Shown here: one piece after another, positions 46,875 through 59,252 of the stretch
Layout of the letters: each line of letters starts with the position of its first letter
Position numbering within the stretch: the first letter of the stretch is position 1
Source of the DNA: Glebionis coronaria
Taxonomy: Eukaryota; Streptophyta; Magnoliopsida; Asterales; Asteraceae
DNA length: 64,000 nt
Assembly (NCBI GenBank): GCA_025667525.1
Contig: CM046874.1
Location: forward strand, 428,442,400-428,506,399
Reading direction: 5' to 3'
Notes under the pieces: model-generated
Told to the model about the DNA's origin: nothing
The model's database searches: none
What the model saw: only the letters and a program-made list of their open reading frames with translations
Made by a program: the position numbers and the translations under genes

Positions 46875-48092
46875 ATGGCAACGGATAACCGACCTATGAT
46901 CGAGATTTTGCAATCACACGTTGAGGGAAACGATGACGCTATCGTTGTCCCCGCAATTGGAGCAAATAATATTGAAATTAAAACAGGTTTTATTCAAATG
47001 GTTTTTGCTACACCATTTTTGGGCCGTTCCCAAGATGACCCCCATGATCATATTAAGAGATTTATCCATTTGACTAATACGGTGAAATACAATGGGGTGA
47101 CTCAAGAGGCAATACGTTTGTTGCTCTTTCCTTTTTCCCTCGAGGGACAAGCCCGGATTTGGCTTGATAAGGAACCACCCCAAAGTATTCTTACATGGGC
47201 GGATTTAGAGACCAAGTTCATTAACTACTTTTTCCCACCATCACGGACCACCTATTTAAGGAATGACAACATTACCTTTGAACAAAGATATGGGGAAACG
47301 TTTAGTGAGTCTTGGGACCGTTTTAAGGAGCTTTTACGAAAATGTCCACAACATGGTTTTACAAAAGTGCATCAAATCAATACGTTTCACAATGGTTTAA
47401 CTCTTAATGACCAAGACTCACATAATAGTGCCGCGGGGGGTAATATCCTTGTGAAATCCATGAACGAGGCTTGGGCAATAATTGAAAACAAGGCAAAAGT
47501 TCAAACCAAGAGTGTAAGGGCTACTATGGCTAGTGCTAGTACTAGTGAGGCCGACAAGAAAATTGACAAGCTTACTTCAATCATGACCGACCTTGCTTTA
47601 CATGTTAAGAACAATGTGCAAGTAAATGCCTTAAAAGAGACTTGTGAAACGTGTGAGACTTGTGGTGGACCACATTCGTACTATAATTGTGACAAGGTTT
47701 ACAATCAACAACTAGAAGTTTATGCTTATAACAACAATGAAAATGAGCGGGTTCATTTCAAACCAAATGTTGATGTTAACCATTTGTCTTATAAGTCTAA
47801 TAACTATTTGGCTCCCCTGGGTTTTGTAGCTCCACAAAGACCACCCCCACCCGCCCAAAATAGGAACCAAGGTCCTCAACGGGGTAATTTTCAAGGGAAT
47901 TCAAATACAAGGGGTTTTAATCAAAATCAAGGGAATTTTCAAGGGCAAAACCAAGGGTTTAATAATCAAAATTAAGGATTTAATAACCAAGGTTTTCAAA
48001 ATCAAGGTTTTAATCAAGGTTTTCAAAATTATAATCAATATCAAAACCAAGGTTTTCCCAATCAAGGGTTTAACAATCAAGGGTATAATCAA
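46875..48092 (+). pseudogene. A1 gag
   Basis: 366 residues to a TAA at 47973-47975. The Athila-type capsid text is clear: FATPFLGRSQDDPHDHIKRF, VTQEAIRLLLFPFSLEGQAR, WADLETKFINYFFPPSRTT and RYGETFSESWDRFKELLRKC followed by PQHGF. CETCGGPHSYYNC is a Cys-rich element where a knuckle may stand. The C-terminal part is an Asn/Gln/Gly/Phe repeat (NNQGFQNQGF...). The TAA falls inside this repeat (CAA to TAA is the simplest change), and the same frame continues into the next ORF, so this is a nonsense mutation rather than the natural end. Confidence 0.85.
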
Positions 48093-49403
48093 ATGAACAT
48101 GCATAATCCTCAAATGGACTTGGTTCTACAAAAATTAACCGAACATGAGCGAACCATGAAAGAAATGCAAGAATCGACCGATAAGAAATTTATGCAAATG
48201 ATTCAAACCCTTCGTCCCCAAGGTACCCTCCCTTCTAACACCGTGACCAATCCTAGGGCTAACGTTAATGCCATCACTACTAGGAGCGGTAAGACCACCA
48301 AAGAACCTTCTTATTTACCACCTAACCAAGGACCCGAGATTCCTTCTTCTTCTACCCACCCTCCTTCACCTTCTACTTGTGAGATACCACCCTTAATGCC
48401 TTCGTCTACACCTTATGTTCCACCTTTACCTCAATCTTATACCACACCTTTGGTTCCTAAACCGATTCCTTCACCTTCCACTTCTACCCCTCCTCCACCA
48501 AAGGATGTGAGTGAGCACTCCACTCCAAATCCTTCATCTCAACCCAATATACCTTATCCCTCAAGGTTGAGGAAAGATAAATTGAAGAATAAGGATGATA
48601 TTCAAGTTTCAAACTTCCTAAAAATGTTCAAACAATTGAATTTTAATATCACCTTTGCCGAGGCTCTCGCTCACATGCCTAAGTATGCTAAGATGTTTAA
48701 GGACCTTTTAAGTGACAAGGAAAAGTTGCTCGATATTGCCAATACCCAATTGAATGAGAATTGTTTCGTGGTTCTATTGAGAAAATTACCGGTTAAGTTA
48801 GGAGATTCCGGTCGATTCCTTAATCCTTGCAATTTTCCGGGTGTTGAGAATTGTATGGCCTTGGCAGATCTCGGAGCGAGTATCAATCTTATGCCATTGT
48901 TCGTGTGGAAACAATTATCTTTACCCGTGCTAGTCCCCACTCGTATGACCTTGGAATTAGCTAACCGTACGGTTGCTTATTCGGTGGGGATAGCCGAGGA
49001 TGTTTTCGTAGGAGTCGACAAATTCACTTTTCCCGCCGATTTCGTTGTAGTCGACTATGAGATAGATCCTCGTGTTCCCTTGATCGTGGGACAATCCTTC
49101 TTGAGGACCGGGCGTACATTGATTGATGTAGCCGCGGGTGAGCTTATCATGAGGGTAGGGGATGATAAAATCGTCTTTAACATGGGTAAACTTTCCAAAC
49201 TTCTCGATGAGCCCGAATCCGTGAATTACATCGATGTGCTCGACGAAGCATGTGAAAGACATTTTCACGAGGCTTGTAAGAGCGGGATTTCTCATTTACC
49301 TCATGTTGAGACCGTAGCTTCTATTGCTCCTTCATTGACTCCATTTGGAGAAAGTGATTTTCTTTTACAAGAATTTGAAGCAAGTTTAGGGATGTGGATT
49401 TAA
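48093..49403 (+). pseudogene. A1 gag C-terminus and aspartic protease
   Basis: Same frame as gag. The N-terminal part has NAITTRSGKTTKEPSYLPP and a long Pro/Ser/Thr spacer. Then FLKMFKQLNFNITFAEAL and FVVLLRKLPVKLGDSGRF lead to the protease: CMALADLGASINLMPLFVWK (active-site DLGAS in place of DTGAS, typical for Athila), VDKFTFPADFVVVDYEIDP and PLIVGQSFLRTGRTLIDV. The frame ends at 49403 because one base is missing near 49397 compared with A2 (FEASLGPLDLKYDN). Confidence 0.88.
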
Positions 49404-50950
49404 AATATGACGATTCTCCCACCGATTGGGAAGAAGACATTCGTACCATTGAGAGACTTCTCAATGAGGACCATATTTCTCCACCTACTCCTAAGGAAGT
49501 TACAAACGATGATCCAAATTTGACTAAGCCTTCCATCGACAATCCACCGGATTTAGAGCTTAAGGATTTACAGTCTCATTTAGAATACGTTTTCTTAGAA
49601 GAGGATAATAAGTTACCCGTCATTATTGCTAAGGACTTAAAAGAAGATGAAAAATCTCGACTTATCGAAGTGCTCAAAACTCATAAGAAAGCAATTGCTT
49701 GGAAAATCTCCGACATCCGCGGAATTGATCCTAACTTTTGCACTCATAAAATTCTCATGGAAGATGACTTTAAACCCGCAATCCAAAATCCAAGAAGGGT
49801 AAATCCAAAAATTCATGAAGTCATTAAGAAAGAAGTTATCAAACTTCTAGATGCCGGCATGATTTACCCTATTTCGGATTCGCCATGGGTTAGTCCCGTC
49901 CATTGTGTGCCTAAGAAAGGCAGAATAACCGTTGTTCCCAATGAAAACAACGACTTGATTCCTACTCGACTCGTAACGGGTTGGCGAGTTTTCATAGACT
50001 ATTGTAAGCTCAATGATGCCACTCGTAAGGATCATTTTCCTCTTCCTTTCATGGATCAAATGCTCGAGCGTTTAGCGGGTAATGACTACTATTGCTTCTT
50101 AGATGGTTTCTCTGGACATTTTCAAATCCCTATCGATCCAAAAGACCAAGAGAAAACCACATTCACTTGTCCTTATGGAACATTTGCTTACGAAAGAATT
50201 CCTTTCGGCTTATGCAATGCCCCGGGACTTTCCAAAGGTGTATGATGGTTATATTCAATGACATGGTTGAAGAAACTATGGAAGTCTTTATGGACGATTT
50301 CTCGGTCTATGGTGATTCTTTTTCTTCTTGCCTTGCCAATTTAGAACGTATGCTTAAACGGTGGGAAGACACTCGTCTCGTTCTTAATTGGGAAAAATGC
50401 CATTTCATGGTAAAAGAAGGCATCGTCTTGGTCATAAAATTTCTAAAGCCGGTATCGAAGTCGACCGTGCTAAAGTAGACGTCATTGCTAAGTTGCCTCC
50501 ACCTACCACCGTCAAAGGAGTTAGAAGTTTTCTAGGTCATGCGGGATTTTACCGTCGTTTCATCCAAGATTTCCCTAAGATAGCTCGACCAATTACTCAT
50601 CTCTTAGAGAAAGATGCTCCTTTCATCTTTTCTCAAGAATGTCTCGACTCTTTCGAACTTCTTAAAGGTAAATTAACTAAGGCACCGGTCTTAGTCTCTC
50701 CAAATTGGGAGTTACCTTTCGAGCTCATGTGCGATGCTAGTGATTTCGCGGTAGGAGCGGTTTTAGGTCAACGAGTTAACAAACACTTCCAACCGATCCA
50801 TTATGCTAGTAAGACAATGACGGGGGCTCAATTGCATTATACCACTACCGAAAAAGAGCTTTTAGCTCTAGTGTATGCTTTTGAGAAATTCTGCCCCTAT
50901 CTTGTGCTTACCACCACCATCGTTTACACCGACCATTCCGCCTTGAAATA
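49394..50950 (+). pseudogene. A1 RT and truncated RNase H
   Basis: Three frames joined by 1-nt deletions near 50226 and 50432 (each relative to A2). RT motifs: [54 protein letters not shown] and the catalytic [11 protein letters not shown] (about 50280-50310). Connection: [20 protein letters not shown]. RNase [18 protein letters not shown] and [17 protein letters not shown], ending [10 protein letters not shown] at 50950, where the B2 LTR begins. RNase H loses its final conserved segment. Confidence 0.9.
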
Positions 50951-53900
50951 TGATGTAGTGTTTTTACTACTCTTTAGGGAAAGAGACCAAAATGTGGAAA
51001 GTATTAAGTGTCGATTTAGGAAAATCAAGCACTAATGACCAATGAAGTTCAAGTTCGTTTCCCAAGGAGGCAAGTGTGTTGTGTAGAGAGATGATTAACG
51101 GTTTGTGATTAGGAAATGAAAATAAGAAAAGAGATTAGAAGAGAATGACGGTTAAGATTATGAATTAAACTAAGACGAATAGTCGTACACGTAAAACCGT
51201 AAAAAGTGACAAGATTAAAAATTTACCCTAAAAATTCCTAGAAAATTGCAATAAATCCTAAAAAATGTAATTAGAGTTTACAAAAAATCAATAATAACTC
51301 AAACCTTTTATGTAATTAAATAATGATTTTTTAATGCTAATTAAAGCCCAAAAAAATCAATTTAATTAACAAAAAGCCCAAAATGAGATTTTTTCACTTG
51401 TAAACCTCTAAAATGACTTAACTAAATTTATAACTATTTTTGAAAATTTTAAAATTAATAAGAACTATTTAAAAACAATTAAAAACTATTAAAACTAAAA
51501 ATAATTCTAAAAATTAATCTAATGACAATAAAAAGATTCTAAAAATTGTAAAATTCCTAACTTAATGTATTTAAACTAAGAAAAATGAAAAACTTTGAAA
51601 AGTCTAAATTTTATTTTTAATAATAAAATATAAATAAAGATCCAAAATTTATAAAAATTATAAAAAGTTGCAAACTAGCTTATTTTAACCTAAGTAATAC
51701 AGAAATGAAGTTAAAATTACAAAATACCCCTATTGGGCCTAGAAATGGGCTAAAAGTCCAAACAGTCCCTTAATGGGCTCAAATAGGTCCAATAAGAAAA
51801 ATGTTGTCCAAATAAGCCGAAAAGATCCTATCTGACTTAAAATTTGATTTTAAGAACAAAACTCTGAAGGCCCAAAATCTGAAAATGTGTTTAAGCTAGC
51901 TTATTTCAAAGCAGCTTATTCTTAATGGGCTTTTTGGCCCATTAAGCTATAAGCTGATGCCATAAGCTAAAATTTGACACACAAGCTTCTCTTGAGTTAC
52001 TTAAGAGATCTATAAAAAGAAAATTGGAAAAAGCACAAGAAATAAGCCTGAAATAAGCCAAGACTCTCTTTACAAAACGACAAAATAGTCGTTTTTGAGT
52101 TCTAGACCACCTCAAGTGCTGATTCAACTTTCAAAAGCTTTTAAATGACTTAACTAAGCAAAATAATCAAAAAGTTTTCAAAAAAGCACAAGCAATAAGC
52201 CAGAATAAGCAGATAAGCACTTGTTTAAAAGTCAACTTAATGAGTTTTCTAGTAAAAAGTCAAAGTCAAAGTCTAATAAGCTCTAGATCAAATAAATGGG
52301 TCAAATGAGGAAGATCTGTCACAAAAAATAAGTTGTTGCAAGTCTGGATAAGCCGATTTGGCTTATGAATAAGCTGAATGATAAATTACACTAGCAGGGG
52401 CTAGTTTTGGAGGTTGAGCAGTGGGAACTTTTCCCCCTGCTTGACCTTTTTTACTTTTTGTCTTATATGACTTTTTGTTGGATTCAAGTTACAAACAAGG
52501 CACCCTTGTGACCAGTGAATCACAAGGAGTCCAGAACAACAAAAATACCACACTTCCAATCAGCCAATCAGTGCAGTTAATTCAATTTATCACCAGATAA
52601 GCACCAGATATGAACAATAAGCAGTTTTGGTTCAATAAGCACTTTTAGTAAAAATTAGCCAGCCAAACTTCACCAAATGCACACACAAGCTATAATAAAT
52701 TCAAATGAACAAATTTAAACAGGTTTCATGCAATGGTTCAAGGTCTAGATCAAGACTCAAGCACATTAAAGTTACTGATGAACACTAACAATCAGTTATG
52801 AACACTTAGCTGATATAATTGACCACAAGTCCAATTTCAAACACTCAAATCTTGTTAACAGGTTACACAATCTATGATTTAACACTTTTTAGCCCTAAAC
52901 ATGCATATACTCAAGGTGTTTCCAAAATCTTAGGTCAAAAACAGTCAAACAAGTGAGCTATAGCACAATCTTTAATTTGAGGTTACAAAGCTAAAAACTT
53001 GCAGGTTTTAGCACACAACCAAGTGAATAGCAGATACCAACTCAAACAAGCAACTTTCAATAACACAATAACAATCTATGCACTCAAATAGATTAACCCA
53101 AACACCCCTTTATATTTTCAAATCAAGATTTTCAAATCAAAAGTTGGATTTAGGTTACCACATGCATATATAAGCATCAAAACATCAAACTTAAACAGAA
53201 ACAACAAGATTTGGAGCCCAAGAACAACACATACACAAGTAGAACTCAAATATCACAAATATCCAAATTTTTAGCAGATTTTAAGATTAAGGGTTCAAAC
53301 CTCATGGATGTACATGCATACCCATGTATGTTTGAGCTAATGTGCTAGCAAGAAGAATCACAAACTTCCAATATCAAGCTGCTAAGATGGAACAAAGTTA
53401 GAAGCACAAATATAAAACAGAAAGGTGACAAATCCTTGATTAATGCAACCCTTGTACCCTACACTTGATTATCCCCAAGTTATAAGCCTCACAACACCTT
53501 GATAACACAATATCAGGGTGCTATGATCCACTTATAGCCCAAGAATTCCAAGGTGTACCAAGGAACTTAGCAAAATATCAAGGTTTTAGAACTTTGAGCA
53601 ATTTATTGCACAAAGCTTAAAGAAAACCTTTTGAGATTCAGTTTTAGCAAACATGTAACATAAACAAACAGAATAAGAGATTGGCACTTGACTTTTATTC
53701 ACAAAATTCAAACACTTTTCATTAAACAATGAACAAGGATTTACGGAAATGTGAACTAGGAAAAAATCAAGAGCAAACTGAAAATGAAAGCCTAAGTGCC
53801 TTTATATAGGCTACAATGGACTACTACAATGCATAAAAACGTATAAACCCTAGTGTTTGAAGTTCCTGAAATGCTCTTGAGGGTTTGCACTTTGCTTGAA

Positions 53901-55006
53901 CATGTGATGTATTCTTGGCAGGTTGTGGAGCTGGCACATGAAGGAATTGTGATCAAGGGCCTCTATTAAGCTTAGTTTGTAAGCTTCACTCTTGGGCGTT
54001 GGATGGCTGGCATAGTTTTGGCAGTTTCTTCCCAAGTGTAGCAGGGGAATCTTGTGTGGGGTTGTGAGGTGATGAGGTGTCCAAGTTAGGAGTTGGGTTA
54101 TGATTATGATATACTTAATCATAAATCTGGAGATGATGGAGGTTTAATTACAACACAATTAGGAAAACCCAATTCGTGTTCATGTGTGAATAGTAGCATG
54201 TTTAATCTGGTTTGTGTTTGAAAGATGTGTTTAGCGCCATTTATATAACTAACCAGAGATTAGTTAAATACGTTGTGAGTGGATTGTGAGGTGGCCAAAA
54301 GGTGGATTCTGATTGGTTGTTTTAGTGAGTGGGACACGTGTAGAAGGCTGGTTGGTTAAGGTAAGTATCCTTGTCTGCCCAATTTAGTCCTCCGTCTCTT
54401 TTGTTTCTTTCATTTGATGTTTAAATAGCTAGAAACTAGATTCCTTTGTTTATGAAGTTTCTATTTTCACACTTTTGCCCCAAATACTTTTCCAAAGTAT
54501 TTTCAGGGGTATTTCTTGCCAATTCTTGATTCTTGAAGGGTTGTTTTGGCATTTTCTTCAAAGATGATGGTCTTGACTTGTTTGATTGACTTTTCGAAGG
54601 AACTAATATTGATAAGTCATGATTGTTGAGGGACCATTCTTGCCAATTCTTCAAAGTGGCGGGCCATTTTTGTAAATTTGACAAACTTTAAGGACCAATC
54701 TTGTAATTATGAATATACAAGGGTTTAAAGTGTCAATTCTTCAATATTAGAGGACCCTTCTTGCATAATCTTCAATTCTTCAAGGGTTTTTCTTGGCAAA
54801 TCTTCATTAGGGCTTGGTTCACTGTGAGGCTTCGTTTCCCGTGTTCGTTTTTGCATGTTTCTTGTGATCTTTTGTCATTTTCTCAATATCCGTACCTAAA
54901 ATACACAAGTAACAAACACAAGCATATATTTGGCATTTTTGATAATATTTTATGCATTTAAAGCCCGTTTTGGACGATGAGACTATGTATAAAAGCAGTC
55001 TCATCA
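50951..55006 (-). repeat. 3' LTR of B2
   Basis: 4056 bp. In its own sense it starts TGATGAGACTGC and ends CACTACATCA. TATA box TATATAAA at 53801-53808 (minus). It is related to 7941-11487, including the part before the end (CACTTGCCTCCTTGGGAAACG in B2, CACACCTCCTTCGAGAACG in B1). No coding frame of substance. GCTTATT/AATAAGC words are frequent in 51900-52700. Confidence 0.85.
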
Positions 55007-55016
55007 CTCCCCCATA
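55007..55016 (-). other. Polypurine tract of B2
   Basis: TATGGGGGAG on the minus strand, directly before TGATGAGACTG; identical to B1. Confidence 0.85.
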
Positions 55017-55895
55017 CTAAACCATTGTCGTGTCCTCACGCAATGCTAGAATAAAGTATCGTAGCACCTCCAAAATTCATTTTTATTCACTTTTATTGAA
55101 TGATAAACTAGCTACACTACTACTATTACTTCTACTTGCGTTTTAGACATAATGTATGATTTTCATCGCAAAATGGGACGTTTAGGTTCATAGAATAAGA
55201 ACACGTGAATGCTTCGTTAGAAATAATTTCGTCGTCCTCGATTTTCACCCCAATTCCATGCTAAGCGTGCAAAGAGATCATTGTCATTATAAGTTAGTGA
55301 AACTAGGATTTTTAATCCTTTTTAATCGATTAATGTTCGTTTTTCCTCGATTCGACTCGAATTTGATTTTCAATTAACGTTTCGACTTAACTTTGTTTTT
55401 GATAAAATCTATTGGTGTTTTAAACTAAAAGCTACTTAATTAAAATCTACTTGATAATAAAAACTTTTATTCTAATTAATTTTAAACTAAAAATGTTTTA
55501 AATAAAGTCTATTCTTAAATGGAACTAAAAACTTTTTAACCTAATTTATATAAAAACTATTTTGAAATAAATCTAATTTAAATTTAATACCAATTTTAAA
55601 CTAAAACAAACTTTTTAAATGAAATCTAATTTTAAAACCAAATTTAAAATCATAAAATTAAACTATTTGAAATAAAAGTAATTTTAAAACTAATTTAAAA
55701 TTGTAAAAGTAAATTAAGAAAAGATATTTTTGTCTTTTTGAATTTTTCAAAATAAACTAGATTAAAACAAAACTTAATTAAAACTTTTATCTAAATTTTA
55801 TTAAACCTAAAAGTTCGTTTAAACTAATTAATTAAAAACTGCCAATTTATATAAGTCCTATATTAATCTAATAAAGCAGAATTAAACTCAAAAGA

Positions 55896-55966
55896 CGTCC
55901 AGAGGAGATGGTTGTGTTCGTTGGCTAGTGAACGAGAGGTCCTGGGTTCGATCCCCAGCAGACCCT
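55896..55966 (+). other. tRNA-like relic (possible tRNA-derived SINE head) inside the A2 LTR
   Basis: 55942-55958 forms a perfect T-arm: CTGGG, loop TTCGATC, CCCAG, which includes a consensus B box (GGTTCGATCC). Upstream TCGTT/AACGA (55918-55935) can form an anticodon-like stem with an 8-nt loop, and TGGCTAGTG is a partial A box. The acceptor stem is missing: the 3' CAGACCC has no 5' partner. A1 shows nothing similar at the matching place. A functional tRNA is not supported; a tRNA pseudogene or SINE fragment is. Confidence 0.45.
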
Positions 55967-56007
55967 TAACTTTTGCTATTTAATATATTTTTTTTGGATA
56001 TTAAACC

Positions 56008-56032
56008 CACTCAGACCAATTGTGTCTGAGTG
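56008..56032. repeat. Hairpin in the A2 LTR
   Basis: CACTCAGAC / GTCTGAGTG, perfect 9-bp stem with a 7-nt loop (CAATTGT), 50 bp beyond the tRNA-like relic. Confidence 0.85.
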
Positions 56033-56039
56033 TTACAGC

Positions 56040-56640
56040 AGTAATAAGCAACAACTATAAATCAAATAAGCCACACAACCATTACAAATAAGCAATTAAA
56101 CGAAAATAAGCCAATAACATATGAAGATAGGTAAACCAAAAGCTGAGACAGATTAAAAATAATAAGCAGACTTTACCAAAATAAGCAGTTAAACAGTTAA
56201 CTAACTGAAATCTAAAATAAACTGAAATATATGAACCAAATAAACAAGCGAACCTAAAAAGCTAACGAAAAGATGGCATGACCAAAACAAATAAGCAGAT
56301 TATATTAAATAAGCCAATCAAGCAGCTATAAAAACGCAATAATATAACAAAGCAAGCAAATCCAGTCGAACAAATCAATAAGCAGTAGCAAAAAAATATG
56401 AGCAGATCCTATAAACTGATAAACCAAACAAGCATACAAAACAAATCTTAAATAAGCAAATAACAAAACTATTTAAACCAACTTAAATAATCAACCCAAA
56501 TTTATCAGAAACTTAAACCCAACAAAAATAAGCAACTTAAAATTAGCAGATATCCAAAACAGTAACCGAATAGCAGATACTAACCAAAATCAAGCAAACT
56601 TGACTGATAAACAAATAAGCAGATCCAAACTACCTCAAAC
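56040..56640. repeat. AATAAGC-rich stretch
   Basis: About twenty or more occurrences of AATAAGC, or its variant AACAAGC, in 600 bp within an A-rich context and without fixed spacing. The reverse complement GCTTATT recurs in the A1, B1 and B2 LTRs. Confidence 0.75.
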
Positions 56641-59040
56641 CAAACAGATTAACATATAACTAATAAACATAAAACTTAACATAAAATTAAAAGAGACACA
56701 AACCTAATTGGCGAAAACCTTTGAGTAGAAGGTTGGCGCTGAGCCACCTTATGAACCGAAACAATCGAACCAACACCACCTTATTTACCCAATATCCATC
56801 ATCATGATCTTTTTTTTTTCTTCCACAGTATCCGAACCAATATTTATATTTTTTTATATATAATTTCCCAGTAGGGGAAATTATTGCTATCCTTATTAAT
56901 TTAATAATTATTTAATAAAAAATAAATTCAAGAATATTATGCAATAAAATCAATCGAGACACTAAATTAACAGAAACTTAAATTTTCATTAATTAAAATT
57001 GGGATTACAATACTTTGATAAAAAAAGAAATTACATAAAGCCCTATATCTATTTTTTAGAAAATAAAAATTAAACTAAAGAAAAGCACACCCAATTACAT
57101 GATAGGAGGGGTTTTTATAGGAGAACCCCAACAAACCCTCTTGATAGCTTCACTTGTAAGCATTGATTCTGAGCCGTAGATTCCTTCTTTTCTTCTTTTC
57201 TTCTTTTCTCTCTCTTTTCTTCTAATCGAACGGCTGAAATTGATCTTGCATCCCACGGATTGCCAGCATGGCACTGATTTGTGTTAGTTGTGTTTGTTGC
57301 AAAGTGATGTGGAATGATTTAATTGGTTGAGGGGTTTGTGGTGAGGTGTCATAGCCAATCAAATCCAAGGATATGGCCATGTCAGATTTGGATTTGAGGA
57401 CCACTCCTTGAGTGTTCTTCCCCGAAAATTGGGGGGATTTAATTGTTTTAATGTGAATTAACCTTTGATGTAAAAACCCCCAATTTTCGTGGTTAATTTT
57501 TGTGAGGTAAAAAGATTAGGGTTTGAGGGAAGAAGGCGTGTTTTGGGGGAGGGAGAAGGTGAGCAGTAAAAAAAAGTGTGTGTGTTTAGTTTGTATCGAA
57601 AATAAGGAGAGAGAGGAGAGTAAATGGTTTATTAATTATTTGTGTGGGGAAAGGGTAAATGGTAACACGTGGGTGAAGTGTGTGAATGAGTTACGTTTGT
57701 GAGTTGACTATTTTGATGAGAGTTGACTGTCCAAAGTGAAAACAATTCTCACTTACTCGTCCCATGTTCATGTAATTGGGCTTTGAGGCCCAATATCCAC
57801 CGTCCCTTATTTTATTAAGCTCAATGGGCTTAAAACCCAAGTAACTTATTCACATCAGTTTAAGGCCCAATAGTAAATAATCCATATTCATAATTGGGTT
57901 TTTTAAGGCCCAATAAGAACATGTAGGTCCCACAAAACTCAAAGATCTTTTTAAAGGATTAAATCCGCTAAAGTCGAGCTCGATTTTGGCTTCCTTGATT
58001 GTTTTCTTCAAACTCGTGTCGGTTTAGCCGGTTTTCGTGAATCTTGGGCACACTTTTGGTCTTTTGACTTTGTCTTCGTCTCTTTCTTGACTTTTCTTCG
58101 ACATTTGACCGTGAAATCCCGTGTTTTCTCTTCTTTTGATCATTTGTACCTAATTAACACAAAAAACACAAAACCACGCGTAATTCCGACTTTTATGACA
58201 TTAAACACGTGATTAGGTCTTGTTTTTACTTGATTTTAGTGGCAAAAGGATAAGTGTTTACACACTTATTAAATCCCTACACTTGACCATTGCAATGACC
58301 CCATGCAATGCATATTTTTAAAGCATAAAGTTACATTTTTCTTATAATTAATCCATTTCGGCCTTTATTACTATTACTACTACTACTACGACGAAAAGAT
58401 AAAACTTAAGAAAGAGACAAAAGTTATACTCATTTGGAAATTATTTAGATAGAAGTAACTCGTAAAGAAATCTAAGACTTAAATTAGGGCTTTGGTGTCA
58501 TGAATATTAATCACCCTCAAGTTTCACGTTCCCCATACCAAGCTTAAAAACGAGATCATTGTTTACCATAAGTTAGCACAACTAACACTTACTCATGTGG
58601 TTTAATTAATCACTTAGACCCCCTTATTCCTACGGTGTATCTCTTGTATTTTATTTTTGTCTTGAATGATCACGAGGATGCATTTTTGACTTATTTCGAT
58701 AATTTATTAAGGCCGAAAATAAAGTGGGACGATTTAATCAATAGTTAGCTAAAGGAAAAAATCTTTTAAAACTGCTTCTCGAAACCTCATAAAGTTCTTA
58801 TCTTGGCATAACTCGTTTCACGATTTGAGACCTTTCTCGGACCGATATTTGGCTTGTACTTCAAACTTCGAATCTTGAGAGACGATCTTGAAATTATGGT
58901 CTTCTCTTCATTTTGGTATACATCTTCATTAGGAGTGAAAGATGCTTCAAACGTTGACCACGACTTCTTCATTTATCCTCTTCTTTATTTAGGATTTTGA
59001 TGTACAACGATCCGCCTCCTTTTCGGACTTGAATCTATTT

Positions 59041-59252
59041 ATCCTCATACCTTGTTAGGGTCTTTTTGGATAGACTTCTCCATGATCTTTAGGGGAGTAA
59101 TTGCTTCTCGTCATGTGTCTTGATCCATCATATTGATTTGGATTAATGATCTTCACAATCTCTTAGGATCTTTAGCAAAAAGTGAATCCTCATGCCTTGT
59201 GAGGGCCTTTTTGGACTCGGGTATCCTCATGCCTTGTTAGGGCCTTTTTGGA
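59041..59252 (-). repeat. 30-bp unit in three copies
   Basis: Copies at 59041-59070, 59186-59215 and 59223-59252 share ATCCTCATRCCTTG, then TTAGGG or GAGGG, then TCTTTTTGGA or CCTTTTTGGA. The last two are 7 bp apart. Confidence 0.85.

Larger units (their letters stand above)
42971..50950 (+). mobile_element. A1: Athila-like Ty3/gypsy element, 5' LTR to RNase H
   Basis: 5' LTR, tRNA-Asp-type primer site, about 0.9 kb leader, gag, protease, RT and most of RNase H, cut at 50950 by the B2 LTR. It is inserted in F gag. A2 is a better-preserved copy on the opposite strand. The end of RNase H, integrase and 3' LTR should be right of the window. Confidence 0.9.
50951..55312 (-). mobile_element. B2: Ty3/gypsy element of the B1 family, 3' LTR and 3' end
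   Basis: On the minus strand: 3' internal end (55312 to 55017), polypurine tract (55016 to 55007), LTR (55006 to 50951). It is inserted in A1 RNase H. Its interior is interrupted at about 55312 by A2, so the rest should lie right of the window. The internal end matches B1 7660-7930. Confidence 0.85.
55313..58271 (-). repeat. 3' LTR of A2
   Basis: About 2959 bp. In its own sense it starts TAATAAGTGTGTAAACAC. I place its end at GGATTA (55313) by analogy with ATTA in A1; an end at 55298 (AGTTTCA) is the alternative. TATA-like CTATAAAAAC lies at 57112-57121 (minus). It contains a tRNA-like relic, a 9-bp-stem hairpin (56008-56032) and a very AATAAGC-rich part (56040-56640). Confidence 0.8.

Noticed and set aside
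46246..46899. Two frames in the A1 leader as possible upstream genes
   Set aside because: No motif; the second overlaps gag in another frame and its basic tail comes from the Lys-rich gag upstream codons.
53850..54684. Frames in the B2 LTR (for example 53850-54122 and 54436-54684)
   Set aside because: They lie within a recognised LTR, are not conserved in the B1 LTR and carry no motif.
55896..55966. A functional tRNA gene
   Set aside because: No acceptor stem pairing and a defective A box and D-arm; only the T-arm is convincing.
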